A DNA stretch of 64,000 nucleotides from contig OU612069.1 of the NCBI GenBank assembly GCA_914767715.1, forward strand, positions 11,777,387-11,841,386, read 5' to 3'. A program made the position numbers and the translations under genes. The notes beneath the pieces are model-generated. The model had not been told where the DNA came from, made no database searches, and saw nothing but the letters and a program-made list of their open reading frames with translations. This document shows, piece after piece, positions 49,801-58,615 of the stretch (its first letter is position 1; each line of letters opens with the position of its first letter). This DNA is from Membranipora membranacea (taxonomy: Eukaryota > Bryozoa > Gymnolaemata > Cheilostomatida > Membraniporidae).

Positions 49801-52800
49801 CTGTAATATGTTTCCCTTAGTAGCTCCTCGTCCGGGTCGTACGTTTGCGTTTCCTTGCTCTCCTTGTATTTCTTTTGTTTATGTCCTCTGTGTTTTCTGC
49901 TACGATATCTCTTAGGCTTTGATTTCTCCTGATCAGTTTTTCCTGTCTGCAGTTGTTGTTTACAGGACACACTCGTTACTACTAGGTCTCCATATTTTTT
50001 ATTGACCATATTTGGTCCCTTCTTTAGCTGCCTCCTTCTTTTTGCCTGTGCGTCCCTATCAAACATGGGAGTTATCGGCTCTATCCTTAACATATTGATA
50101 GGGTTAGTTTCTTGCCAATTATCCTCCTCGCTCCATTGTACAAACTTAGTGTGTACAACTTCCTCTAGGCGGTCTTGTGTGTAGGTAGTTCCTGTTTCCT
50201 CATTGGTCATTTCCGGGTTGCTCTCAATTTTACGAGTTTGACTATCAGATCTCTCTTGATTTTGCTTTGCACCGTTTGCCTCATTTACCTTCTCTGCTGT
50301 AAATAGGTATTTTATATCTTCGAGACCTGGGTAAGCTTTGATGGTTAAGTTTTCTAATCTCTGTAGCTCTGCCGTCAACTGATTTCCTTCTAGCCATGGC
50401 TCTTCTTCTGGTAACTCCTCTTCACTGAACCATATATCCTCATCTCTTATTTCGGATGGAAACTGTTTAATCCATTCGTCCAGTTTCACGTCATATTTAC
50501 TTGTAATTTCTGTGTTTGGTTCGCATAATTCACCTTCACTGATCCATCCATCTATGAATCTCTGTATACATGCTTTGTCATCCTCTGGAGTTGTCTGTCC
50601 CTCTGAGTCAGTGGAGACAATTTCTTCTACCTTTTTTGTATATTGATCGCCTGCCTTTGATTCCTTTCCTGTTTGTTTGTGTTTCGCACCACTTTCCTTG
50701 ATCACGTTGTTGGTTACAACTTGTATTTCCGATTCATTATCCTCTTCTATGAATCTTACATAGTTTGTAGGTCTTTGCTGGTTTCCTCCTCTTGGTTGAT
50801 TATTATTTCTATTGTTGTTATTATTCATATTTTGTCTACATGAGTAACTGTGGTGCCCCGTTCTGAAACAGATGTTGCATATTGGACTTGCTTGTACAGA
50901 AAATTGCCCTCCTTCGTGGTTGCGTGCGTAGTCCCTTGCTTGCTGAAATCTATTCCCAGTGTTTCTATCATTTTGTCTTCCGCCATCATGATTATTGCCA
51001 CTTCTCTCATTGTTTTGTGTCCAATAGTTTCTGTTTGATCTATTTTGCTCATTTTGATAAGGTTGCCTATTTTCCCATCTCCTGTATCCATTATTATTTT
51101 GATTCTGATAGTTTCCTTGGAATTGTCTTCTGTTGTAACCACCATTATTGTAGTTATTCCGAGGGTTGTATCCTGTATTGGGTACTCTCATGTTTCTCTC
51201 CCTGTCGGCTTCTTTAACAAGTCGGTCCTCTTTTTCAGCTCTCTCTCTCTCTTTTGCTTGCAGGTCTTTGAGATTTCTCTTTAGACATTCCATCTCTTCG
51301 TCCTTTTTAATTTGATCGGTTAGTTGATTAACCATAGCTGCCACTGGTTGTGCTACATTAGAGGTTCCTTCCTTGAGAAGCATTTCATTTGTCCTCTCAT
51401 ATCTTTGAGCCAGTTTAAATGCTTCTTCTGCTGTGGTTAGATTTTTATTTAGTAACCCACGCTTGAATGATATTGGCAAGCCTGCCAAAAATGTGCCTAA
51501 TATTACCTTATCTCTGGCTGTGTATTCCATATCAGGATAAGTTCTTTTTGCCATTGAAGTTATCACTGCATAAAACTTTCCTATTGATTCAGTTGGAAGC
51601 TTTTGTCTGCTATATAGATCTATTGAAGATGATGTGCCTGCACTCTGGAATTCCTTGTTCAATTCTTGCATTAGTGGCTCATAATCATCCTTCAGTTGTG
51701 GTTGTCTTTCGACTGTATTTTTATATATGACTAACGCTCCATCATTAAGATATAATGGGATTAGTTTGCTCCATGTTGATATAGGTACTGATAATGCTCT
51801 ACATTGTAGCTCATAGTTTTCCTTGAATTCCATCCATGTGATAGCATCGTTTGGAGAGTTTGTCCATTTTTCCATCTCCGGTAGTTTCATAGCTACATTT
51901 ATTATCCCATTATTCATATTTTGATTGGCTTGTGCAGGTTGTTGCCCTCTATTATCTTGTGAAGCATTTTGGAGGCGTGGCCTATCTCTCTCAAATTCTC
52001 TTCTGCGTGCCATGTTATCATTGTACTCCTGGTCTGCGTCATAATAACTGTCATAGTCATTAAACCTCAGTCGTTGTCTGAATGCAGGTCTATAACGCTC
52101 TTCATACCTATTATCTGGATAAGCTTCACGCCTATGGATAATATGATCCTGAGATCTTTTCTCGTCTTGGATTGGGGTATGTTTTATGGTTGTGACTTTG
52201 CTCCTCTCTTCTCCATCAAGTTCTGTACTTATGTATGCTCCCATCCGTTCATGGCTAATATCTCCCTGTCTGGTCTCACTTCTGTGGCTGTCTTTTTCTT
52301 TACTGGCTATCTCTGGATCTCCTTCCTTCCTGATATCAATAGTTTCAGTTGGTGTTCGGCTTCCCCTTCTTCGGAAGGTAACATGATCAAAACTTCTTGG
52401 AATAGGTGTTCTGATATCCTCTCCTTGGTCTGCAGCCGTCTGTCTTAATTTCAGCATCTCTTTTCTTCTAAATTCTTCAAATTGTCTCTCCCTGTCTTCC
52501 AGCTCTATAACCTTTTGTCTGAAATGGTCAATCTCTCTGTCCTGTGAGGCTGCTCTTTCTCTAAGATGTTCAAAATCACGCTCATAAGATATAGCTCTGC
52601 ACCTCAAATCTTCATTATCCTGTTCATATATTCTTGATTTCTGTTTGTATTGGTCTAAATCTTCTTCAAGTCCTCTTGCTCTATACATAATATGATCAAT
52701 TTCTTGTTCTTGTGACTTGAGTCTCTGTGTGAGGAAGGTTTCTCTCTCTTCCCATTCCTCATCTCTTTTTGACGTCTCTTCACGATTCCATTCACTTGTG

Positions 52801-53033
52801 ACTAAATAGTCATTTAAATCACGCTCATGTGCCTTCACTCTGATTTCACTTCTCCCCAAATCCGCATCCATATTGCTGGCTCCCTGTGATGCACTTGCTG
52901 GGTCATCTTGGTCTTTCTGCGTGTCATGTTGGTCCTCTGTGTGACGTTCTGAATCTGCCATCTTTTCTGACTTTTTCTGTTTCTGAACGCCTAGTAATGA
53001 CCACTTTAATGCTGATTTAGCACCTTTAATCAT
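43041..53033 (-). CDS. Gag-Env-like-Pol-Env-like polyprotein of the LTR retroelement
   Basis: One uninterrupted frame of 3330 codons starting at a true ATG (53033), 100 bases below the primer site. In order, with approximate residues: charged coiled coil (70-205); retrotransposon Gag domain (385-545); CCHC zinc knuckle CNICFRTGHHSYSC (719-732); acidic linker (740-1090); envelope-like module with membrane segments at about 1101-1120 and 1652-1676; aspartic protease LFLDTGS (about 1764); RT with MPQG and YIDD (about 2125); RNase H with D-E-D-D set (2270-2390); integrase with HHCC and D-D-E (2560-2760); GPF-type module (about 2880); acidic tail; and a signal-peptide-led glycoprotein-like module (3078-3330). 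The frame encodes the replication and particle proteins of the element. Fusion of everything in one frame, and the place of the first envelope-like module, are unusual. No stop or frameshift is seen. Confidence 0.93.
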   Translation of the reverse strand: MIKGAKSALKWSLLGVQKQKKSEKMADSERHTEDQHDTQKDQDDPASASQGASNMDADLGRSEIRVKAHERDLNDYLVTSEWNREETSKRDEEWEERETFLTQRLKSQEQEIDHIMYRARGLEEDLDQYKQKSRIYEQDNEDLRCRAISYERDFEHLRERAASQDREIDHFRQKVIELEDRERQFEEFRRKEMLKLRQTAADQGEDIRTPIPRSFDHVTFRRRGSRTPTETIDIRKEGDPEIASKEKDSHRSETRQGDISHERMGAYISTELDGEERSKVTTIKHTPIQDEKRSQDHIIHRREAYPDNRYEERYRPAFRQRLRFNDYDSYYDADQEYNDNMARRREFERDRPRLQNASQDNRGQQPAQANQNMNNGIINVAMKLPEMEKWTNSPNDAITWMEFKENYELQCRALSVPISTWSKLIPLYLNDGALVIYKNTVERQPQLKDDYEPLMQELNKEFQSAGTSSSIDLYSRQKLPTESIGKFYAVITSMAKRTYPDMEYTARDKVILGTFLAGLPISFKRGLLNKNLTTAEEAFKLAQRYERTNEMLLKEGTSNVAQPVAAMVNQLTDQIKKDEEMECLKRNLKDLQAKERERAEKEDRLVKEADRERNMRVPNTGYNPRNNYNNGGYNRRQFQGNYQNQNNNGYRRWENRQPYQNEQNRSNRNYWTQNNERSGNNHDGGRQNDRNTGNRFQQARDYARNHEGGQFSVQASPICNICFRTGHHSYSCRQNMNNNNNRNNNQPRGGNQQRPTNYVRFIEEDNESEIQVVTNNVIKESGAKHKQTGKESKAGDQYTKKVEEIVSTDSEGQTTPEDDKACIQRFIDGWISEGELCEPNTEITSKYDVKLDEWIKQFPSEIRDEDIWFSEEELPEEEPWLEGNQLTAELQRLENLTIKAYPGLEDIKYLFTAEKVNEANGAKQNQERSDSQTRKIESNPEMTNEETGTTYTQDRLEEVVHTKFVQWSEEDNWQETNPINMLRIEPITPMFDRDAQAKRRRQLKKGPNMVNKKYGDLVVTSVSCKQQLQTGKTDQEKSKPKRYRSRKHRGHKQKKYKESKETQTYDPDEELLRETYYSYNGAEKEDVPPLTTKSKGGFRAVGSVLTIAIALVVIGSLIKTAKGHPDHPMICNTGLNSRSKPHLILSLPKDIKCDIPKENEMEISPLEIQLYKTTSLILQNEAFLCSKRTTTTYTFLYFFSDERAHHQTVRYEPVSEGACWTMVKHRKAYGEKLTEKDGVISTHKSTDPEYTWCCAWHTQEVVNYDLTPGYIYYHRGSTVMQTTLGHTDNCEYDNFSCSLQDNGMLVWKGNTTEKCLFKKATKVKGELQGDFWMSEEQDMALSFKRGNWGRVQVCPNSQPNLLLIHTDQGLFIDNTTEILRKNLTKHRKEFLLTVNATARFLVGQFLAVATDLSLQISNQTQRMFKNSVRSLCNHEKLALQLISKLMLMEPTGAIRLLLKDDYIAAEPISVDDIAVYGCKEVKHYNISYEPDEEQDIQCGNWVPVKVKEKLDKTHTLWMDPKTNILHKDLPLKNCEKGEFTFFKLNNTLFKYHWDKNEVNKAKEMENDTLRDILFTKTVYEDTKLHLFKERIGLFPISDLDTGANLLLTDFVSTIQSERTQLRKAGLLPNTGPTSSKAFNLGGLSFFDFIKSGWATFMTIWNIVCNILITLGVIRLGIQCGSIWRNESGNILRTSPGRHRNKQPKGRESEEGVELEMLNQVMYIESDAEYNQMEHEEVAVETLTETTNPYKAPYIMGKLNEIDKILFLDTGSHIHLLDESMAKEILLRNRRPTTTKACGFGGHPINILDCGEADVRIGCLEFTLTFIVCRKEMAKPLIGFGAFWNFGRTLIDVRQGVMVINGMMVDLLATRYTRKDVMGLESQDRNTEKKNVLQDPNDIGPEHYIPRAGYDEMTTEELIKAINIPWNEFNPQMRQEIRDVIIENKDVFLTGGIKDLKHSPLYSPTINTNQHQPVATKPYPLNPLHRRKTEELINELMEAGIIEYANSPWCAPGFVILKKDNSLRLLIDYRKLNKLLDKEIVQLPRIAEINWQMHGNSLFSSLDAASGFYSIAIDDPASRSKLAFAIDGMPQMTWKRMPQGCSISPRIFNQVTNVIRANLNPRNYINYIDDWIVASPDDPKAHIEYLRKLFDRFRIGGLMIKPSKCHFFQRKVEFLGHVISMKGMTPDDRNVEKVRNMKPLKTRRQVRQFLGLCGFMRRCILGYAQKATALTELLKMENPFKWTEKEARSFESLKTAVTERPVITHPDLEKPFIVHSDCSIQCVGGMLSQRHEGVLHPIGYFSRKLNAAERAWPMYELEAHALLCCLEHWSSVTRHSEVHCYTDSMDAKVILQNNRQPSLRRVKLTTRLGQFENVTIYHIKGEANKAADCLSRLDVTDSEEDEENNQPVIDTNGKVDSERIRREGIRRTKQTNTQQIMQETANKHKAIINVLEEEDKETEGESDQEKRKKEELIWELKNILENRVFVHQFRQGIMEDSFYGVLLRYLETGHLDIDLTIQLRKLFIAASKQYEVREDLLWYISRNEKRLTLVVPVKMRRRIIQSFHSDLCGGHRGIIQTTASLTRYFFWKSMNNDVKAFISDCQTCGLCKRPNKYLKPEMRHVPISSPFARWSIDNLQDLKISKDGNKHILVCVESVTRLVVAIPLKDLKAQTIAYALFSKVFVIYGFPIELRSDNGPCFRSKLMAELTKLTDIHHAFTLAYSSRSNGIVERRIQTLQRALQGYTSSTQNDWDFYLPAVVFAMNTSVCRSNSHMNDTPAFLAHGRDFRIPLFSKMQEASPISVNEKANSTDDYKESLVLRLQEAIKHAYEIHDKMNERYKQYFDRNASNPIIKVGDRCYMYRPAIEKGKSRALTSQFRGPFRVTDVSDTMAKLVPCVAPHSKPKWINIRRLKLVTENYTPTYKECKAAIQEEYLKDDSEENKLRGQKTSSEGELDIENSADEGAENGDESQVHDEHIEPQEHEHSDIEGQGNTFESATQQERAEYQGLFRDDVNSHEDTTGRYNLRRRRPALYNERLMVESGEERENNSVEPPCYYANSIRTTKIKNNYRASNINFSTKFCIGVITLSIILPTISAQNSVICELNHRVKSTLTNGELNMSLNCSMYNQTGEVSNIDENWLQQRENKNTLMVGSTCRIKHTISSIRCDRSDQRTKTEQDIYYQEMSKSDCWNKMVSQRWNTYDEEVSKVIGEHTTTLGKQCVNRNQTRMTYEVTDTIIQFMSVSENKCNEVTNKPTRQQLKLRKDNKDCLYGIKTPHSLTQEERRTILQKGVRIIKYFRGTRECRYWLFLEQPTCYITDKNVNIGYFVCNRPKQ
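44289..47876 (-). other. Pol region: protease, RT, RNase H, integrase
   Basis: Protease has the DTGS active site. RT shows SLDAASGFYSI, MPQG and YIDD, followed by FLGHVIS, a typical Gypsy-type run. RNase H keeps HSD, YELEAH, YTDS and KAADCLSR acidic residues. The integrase has HSDLCGGH...CQTC zinc-binding residues, then the catalytic Asp in WSIDNL, Asp in RSDNGP and Glu in NGIVERR. A RGPFRV motif near residue 2880 matches the GPY/F module found C-terminal to Gypsy and retroviral integrases. Confidence 0.93.
47904..49751 (-). other. Envelope-like module (Env1) placed between Gag and protease
   Basis: Residues about 1095-1710. It opens with a hydrophobic segment (GSVLTIAIALVVIGSLI), continues with a Cys-containing region of more than 500 residues with several sequons (NFS, NTT, NLT, NAT, NQT, NIS), and ends with a second membrane segment (MTIWNIVCNILITLGVI) before a basic tail. 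A GACWTMV motif resembles the DCWNKMV motif of Env2. The layout is that of a membrane-anchored viral glycoprotein; I cannot name the fusion-protein class. Confidence 0.65.
50754..53033 (-). other. Gag region with N-terminal coiled coil and zinc knuckle
   Basis: Residues 1-760. A long, highly charged heptad-rich stretch (about 70-205) precedes a Gag capsid-like domain containing WMEFKENYELQC and RYERTNEMLLKEG. A basic, Asn/Gly/Arg-rich nucleocapsid part ends with one CX2CX4HX4C knuckle. The coiled coil is a long addition compared with ordinary Gypsy Gag proteins. Confidence 0.85.
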
Positions 53034-53132
53034 AACACCTAAACAAAATGATATGGGTTAACAATACAGATAGTAACAATTATTACCGCTAAATTGTCTA
53101 TTGAGGTGTGGTCAACAGTTCTTTGAGTTCAG

Positions 53133-53149
53133 TCTCGGTAGGACCTCCA
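53133..53149 (-). promoter_or_regulatory. Primer binding site, tRNA-Gln type
   Basis: On the element strand, TGGAGGTCCTACCGAGA begins 3 bases after the 5' LTR. It is complementary to a tRNA 3' end ending TCTCGGTAGGACCTCCA, which has the U73 discriminator and T-arm typical of metazoan tRNA-Gln. Complementarity continues into the T loop (plus strand GAGTTCAG). Confidence 0.8.
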
Positions 53150-53724
53150 ATTTATCAGCATGGAATTTTTGATTTGTTATGGTGAATGAATTTTGTGTTT
53201 GATTAATCGGACTGTAATTTGGAGTTGTTCACTCCTTGTCTCAAATCCCAAATAATAAAATATCCTCCAATTTTCTGTTTTAGAATCCGCGATATGTATG
53301 GTTCAAGTAGTGCAAATGTAATGGTAGCAGATCTGGACTTATAATTGCTGATAATTCGGTTATTAAAGAGAGACTTCCAAAACACAACTGAACTGTTGAT
53401 CAACAATACCTCAGCGGTAAGTAGAGCTACTATCGTACAATGTGCGCTAGCCTCAACTACTGAGCACTGGTTTAGATTTGAGTTTGGTGCAATTCTCGGT
53501 GGAATTGCTCAAGGATTTATTTTAAACAATAATAACAAAATATAAATATGGTTCTATTCGTCAGGCAATAAATCAATCAATAATTTTACAATAATATCTT
53601 AGCATTTATCATTTAGTCATAAAAATACATAAACATTCAAAATCTTTATAATAAGATCTTACCCTTGGTGCAGATGACCTCGAATTCAGTGTGATATTCA
53701 GTGTGATATCTCTGTGTATTGAAA

Positions 53725-54134
53725 CTATGTTAGACTGGGTTCCTCGCTGTGAGTCGCGGTATATGTATCTCTTTATATCTAAGCTATGTTAGACTAAGTT
53801 CCTCGCTGTGAATCGCGGTATTTGTATCTAAGCTATGTTAGACTGATTTCCTCGCTGTGAATCGCGGTATTTGCATCTAAGCTATGTTAGACTGATTTCC
53901 TCGCTGTGAATCGCGGTATTTGTATCTAGGCTATGTTAGACTAGGTTCCTCGCTGTGAATCGCGGTATTTGCATCTAAGCTATGTTAGACTGATTTCCTC
54001 GCTGTGAATCGCGGTATTTGTATCTAGGCTATGTTAGACTAAGTTCCTCGCTGTGAATCGCGGTATATGTATCTCTTTTATCTAAGCTATGTTAGACTAG
54101 GTTCCTCGCTGTGAATCGCGGTATTTGTATCTCT
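53725..54134 (-). repeat. LTR tandem array, eight copies (5' LTR)
   Basis: Counterpart of 39106-39515, with the same order of unit variants. Being downstream of the TATA box, it should form part of the long structured leader ahead of the primer site. Confidence 0.9.
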
Positions 54135-54313
54135 GTATATCTTGCCAAAAGCTCTGTTGGCTGAATGTGTCTAAAGTTTTTAGACAATTTTCCTCTCTGT
54201 AGATGTGCCTCCTTGGGCTGACTGAATCAGATAATTCTCTGATTAAATCTGTAATGCTGTACGTCGTTAACCCGCTCTCTGGCGCTGACTGATTTTTACA
54301 AGTGTCCATCAGG

Positions 54314-54321
54314 CTTTTATA
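54314..54321 (-). promoter_or_regulatory. LTR TATA box driving the genomic RNA
   Basis: TATAAAAG on the minus strand, about 1475 bases into the LTR from its TGTCAG end. It implies U3 of about 1.5 kb and a long transcribed leader. Confidence 0.55.
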
Positions 54322-55795
54322 GTGCTGGTTTGCTGTCCTGTTATTGTGCAACGTTTGCATTTACAGGTGTAAAGGTGTTTACCTTGTTATTGGTTTTAGC
54401 CTCAATTTCGTCATTACTCTCTTTTGATTTGCGTGTTTTGTCAGTTTTAATTATCTAGCTGTCAAAACATAGTTAGTCTGTCCTTTGCTTGACCTTCCCT
54501 CATTTCTGTTTCGATTATTTTTAAGTAATTTATGGTGTCAAGTGCACCTGTTTATCCAGGGTGTAATCTGTTGGTTTTCCTGATTTTGCAATCTTTCCAG
54601 GGTTGTTTTGAAGATCTTTAGTGACTTCTATTGCTCGTTATTTTAAAAGTAGCTTATGGTGTCAACTGCACTTGTTTTCTGTGGTGCAATATATTGGTTT
54701 TCTAATTTCGCAATCTTTCCAGGGTTGATTGACGTGCCCAAAGATCTCGTGACTCTGTGGTTATTTTGAAGATGTTTTGTGACTTCTGTTGTTTTCCGTT
54801 GTTTGATTCTCCACGGGTTGTTGCACGTGCCCAGATTTCTCATGGCCCTGTGATTATGTTTTGTTATATTTCAACACGCCCTCAGTGCACCATTCCCTCT
54901 ATTTACTACAATATTACTATTTTCCATTACCATATAGCCTGTGTCTAGATAAATCTCAATAATGATAACCTATGATGTTTAAGCCTAAACTACCCGTCAC
55001 CATGCACTGAATGCCTAAGTATGTATCCGTTGGGTCTCAGTTTAAGCTCTTAGTAATAATTGAATTTAAACTAACTTTACTTTGTTTTGTTTTACAGATT
55101 ATGTGGGTTAATGGTGATATCCTGTCTTCACAGTACAGTGTGCAAGCTTAATTATCTAAAGAATACTCTACCACACTACTGTCAGAACTCATCTCATATC
55201 TATAACTTTAAAGTCTTTGGTTCTCATATCATCAATTCGAAGCCAGCGAACAAGCAGCAAAGCTCTCACAACAAGCAGGTCAAGCCTATAATAATCACGC
55301 CGAAACAGATCACCATAGCTATTCAAATTGACAACATGTGGATGACAATGGAACTTATGAGAAAAAAAAATATAATCAGAAACCAGTGCAATTTGTGTTA
55401 TAATGTCTGGTGACCTAGAGTTCACCCTTAGTCTTAGTTTTTGACTTTTGCACGCTCATTGTTTTTCTCCGCTTTAGAAACCAATCACCGATAATAGGTG
55501 CAGAGGTAATTATTTTTGACAGGTGTCATATTTTATGGGAGTTCTAATCCAGCTGATGAGTGGTTATCAATTTTTGTGGTTTCGGTCCAGGGTCTGGTTT
55601 ATGAAATGTGTTGGTTGAATATTAACACGTTATTCACTGCACTGTGTCTTTATATGATATGTGATTGACCTTTAGTTTTGTACTGTCGCACTTTTCGGAA
55701 ATAAAATTTGTTATCCCCGTTGTCGAAGATTTTTACTGTGTGTGTGTGTGTCCCTCTAATTTTCTTGTATGGTTAATCGTTTGCTGCATCTGACA

Positions 55796-55799
55796 CCTC
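55796..55799. repeat. Target-site duplication, right copy
   Basis: CCTC (plus a following T) matches the bases bordering the left LTR at 38530-38533. Confidence 0.8.
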
Positions 55800-58399
55800 T
55801 ACTCTAGAGCCAATAACTATCTGTGTTTCAGACTTGTCTCCATCTGCTGTTCCAGTTTATGTCAGAGGTAGCTGGACCACAAAAACCTATTTTGGAATGT
55901 TAGCAGATTGAGTTGTAATTTTGGGGCACCCTTCCCTGAATCTATTGCTTGGAAATGGCAAAAGGTTGTTGAAAAACTCCCTCCCATGTATTTACACATA
56001 ATACAAATTATATAAAAGATTAATGGATTAAAAAGGACATTGTGTTCTGATAAAGTTGAGACTCTTGTCTTTAGATAAACATAGGTGATAGGATATCAAA
56101 ACAACGTACCAAGATTTTCTTGAATCTCTCTGTACACTTTTTGTTGCACATCAGGATATAGTACCATAATAGGGACCATCCAGTAGAGGGCCGTGGCTGT
56201 CGTCTCAGTACCTCCGAGATACAGGCCTGTCACCTGATACAACAGGTGTCTGTCTGTGAGAAACAAAATAAGGACATCGCTAAAAACATTTTGTTAACAC
56301 GATTTTCGATTGAGATGTGTTCTCTTTCTTTTTCATGATGATCATCACTTTAATTTATTCATTTTATTCTCATCTTGAAAATTGCCATCAACAATGTGCC
56401 AAGCAATAAGGGGATGAAAATTAAGTTGATGGACAAACTTTTAGCAGTCAGCTTCGATCTGGCATGTTATTGTAAGTCTAATAATATGTTCTGTTTTTTT
56501 GACTTGTCCTCATTTATCACGTTCACAATTGTAAACTAGTTGAGCAAAAAACTTCATCGTTGAGTCTTAGATGGACTGATGGATACTAATGATGTGAAGG
56601 GACTAAGTAGACCTTCATCATCTGTCTCAAAACAACACCATCAGACAGGTTGAGAAACTTAATATTTGTCTTCTCCAAATTCAGGAAACTGCCAGCACGT
56701 ATAAATTTTACCGGGGAGTCTGTCCAAAGCTCCCTGATTTTGCATTGTTGGTCAGGTTCGACATTATGTTGATTCGGAGTTGCACCCCCACGACACTAGA
56801 AGCGACAACCTCTTATAAGGTCTTATAATGTACCTTGACACATAAAAATTGTCGTACCACATTGAATATGAAACATGACAGTTTTCCTTTAACAGCAGGT
56901 GTGATATTCTCACCTTCAAATACAGTATCTGGGTTGTCCTGATGCTGATGCTGCTGTTGTAAAAAGGCATCAATGAAATCTCTCAGTGGATTTTCATATA
57001 TGATGTCCTTACGATGCTGCTGTATTTCACCAATAGCAACTCTAACTCCATTGTCCTTTTTAATCTTGGCTTCTTTGAATGCTGGGAAATACTGAAACAA
57101 AACATGGTAATATTTAATGTGTGAATTCTTACTGAAATTTTCTGAATACTACTTCTCAGCCACTAAATGAAGGATGGGTATGGGTGCCTTACATCAAGTA
57201 GGGTGTGAAAAACATATCCCACAATGCCATTCTCTGCCACTTCATAGGTGAGCTGGCCAATAATTACGAATGATACAGTTAGGATTAAATGACCTTTTTT
57301 GTTTCGCATAAGCATTGGTAGAATGCAGCCATCTTACATCTTGCCAGCTTAGTTAGGATGTTGCTAGGTTTCAAAAGAGCGATAGACTCAGCAACAAAAA
57401 TCATACATTAAATCAGGTCCGACAATTTTATACAGAAGCTAGTTTTCAACCACATCGAGAGAACAGGAGTGAAATGTCAAACAGCCTTTCTGAGTTGGCT
57501 ATTATTGATTGACCTTCCCTTGAGATTACCTTCACTAGAGGAATATATCTTGATCTCAGTCTAAACCCTGCATACACACTGAACTGTACATCAGCTAGTC
57601 TCTTGTCATCATACTCGAACCGATCTCCGAATATGACTGTAGTTATCACATTTGAGGTAGCTTTTGATATGAGTTTTTCTAGATCAATCGGCTGACCAAT
57701 GGAATCCTCTAATTCTCCAACTACATGTGCTAGCTCATCATGAATGATTGGCTCTATGCCTTTTCCAACTGTTATGACAGAACAAATAAAATTAACATTC
57801 AAAGATATGATCTTGTCATTACCTTTGCACTATTAAAGGTGCTTCAGTGCAAAGATGCTGAGTTGTTGCCACATGGACAGATCTATTAGTGGAAGACCCA
57901 TCTGTCTTAGGTGTCAAATGAAATCCCATTTGACTATGGAAAAGTATGCAGACACGCAATTAGTGCCGAGACTTGGGTTCCGATCTCATTTGGGAGATTT
58001 CTAGCTCCTGCCTTTAGCTCCTGCATCCGGTAGATACCAACTTACTGTTTGGTAAAGGACAGAATATTAGGCTGGTCCTGAAGAGGGTCTCAAGGTGCCC
58101 TAAACCCTTCCACTAAGTGTGTGATGCACCCTTGAAATTTGAGGCAATAACAAGCCTGCGAAACTGAAGCTGGCACTAACCAGCTTACAGCAGTGACATT
58201 TTGATCTTAACCATTTGGCTGCGAAGCGGGTGCCTACCAACAGACCTTTTTCCTATCTACTGATATACTGAACTCCCCCATGCCATGTTCTTTGAATACT
58301 GACAGCATATGTCTCCTCTGCTGCTGCCATCGACCGTGTGGTTCAGGTTCTCCTGTCTCTGGATAATAGAAAGACAAAACAGAGTCATAATTAAAAGCA

Positions 58400-58615
58400 A
58401 AATGTAAGGGGAGGCAAAACTCAGAGGCGACGATGAAGCATCACCAGGAGGGGTGCTGTTAGTTCCTCCCTAAGCAATTTAAGGCATATAACTAGCAAAT
58501 GGAAATCCCAGAGGAGCATGGATTATTGATTATAGTGTTGTTAGGCCACTCCATTTGGCTTTCTAGGGGAGGCAGCGCCTCCATCACCTCCCCTAAAACT
58601 ACTATAAGGGCCTAC
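58400..58615 (+). mobile_element. MITE-like dispersed repeat, copy 3
   Basis: Same family as 5324-5557 and 13893-14092, with GTAAGGGGAGGC at the left and TTTCTAGGGGAGGC...CCTCCCCTAAAACTAC at the right. It lies between P450 pseudogene exons 2 and 3. Confidence 0.65.

Larger units (their letters stand above)
38534..55795 (-). mobile_element. Giant Ty3/Gypsy-like LTR retroelement with envelope-like modules and an antisense gene
   Basis: A complete 17.26 kb element, coding strand minus. Order in its own direction: 5' LTR (53153-55795), tRNA-Gln-type primer site, a single 3330-codon Gag-Env-like-Pol-Env-like frame, a convergent spliced RING gene on the other strand, and 3' LTR (38534-41176). It is flanked by a CCTC duplication and sits in intron 6 of a P450 pseudogene. 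The RT/RNase H/integrase order and a GPF-type motif after the integrase place it with Ty3/Gypsy retroelements. All seven reading frames common to the two LTRs are offset by exactly 14619 bases and translate identically, so no indel separates the LTRs and the insertion is young. Typical Gypsy elements are 5-8 kb, so this one is about twice to three times the usual length. Confidence 0.95.
53153..55795 (-). repeat. 5' LTR (2643 bp)
   Basis: Matches the other LTR at a constant offset of 14619 bases. I found no mismatch in the segments compared by eye, including the tandem array and the GT microsatellite. On the element strand it starts TGTCAG at 55795. Confidence 0.93.

Noticed and set aside
38534-55795. 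Retroelement as an assembly duplication of host sequence
   Set aside because: LTR inverted ends, primer site, target duplication and a full Gag-Pol frame all agree with a real insertion.
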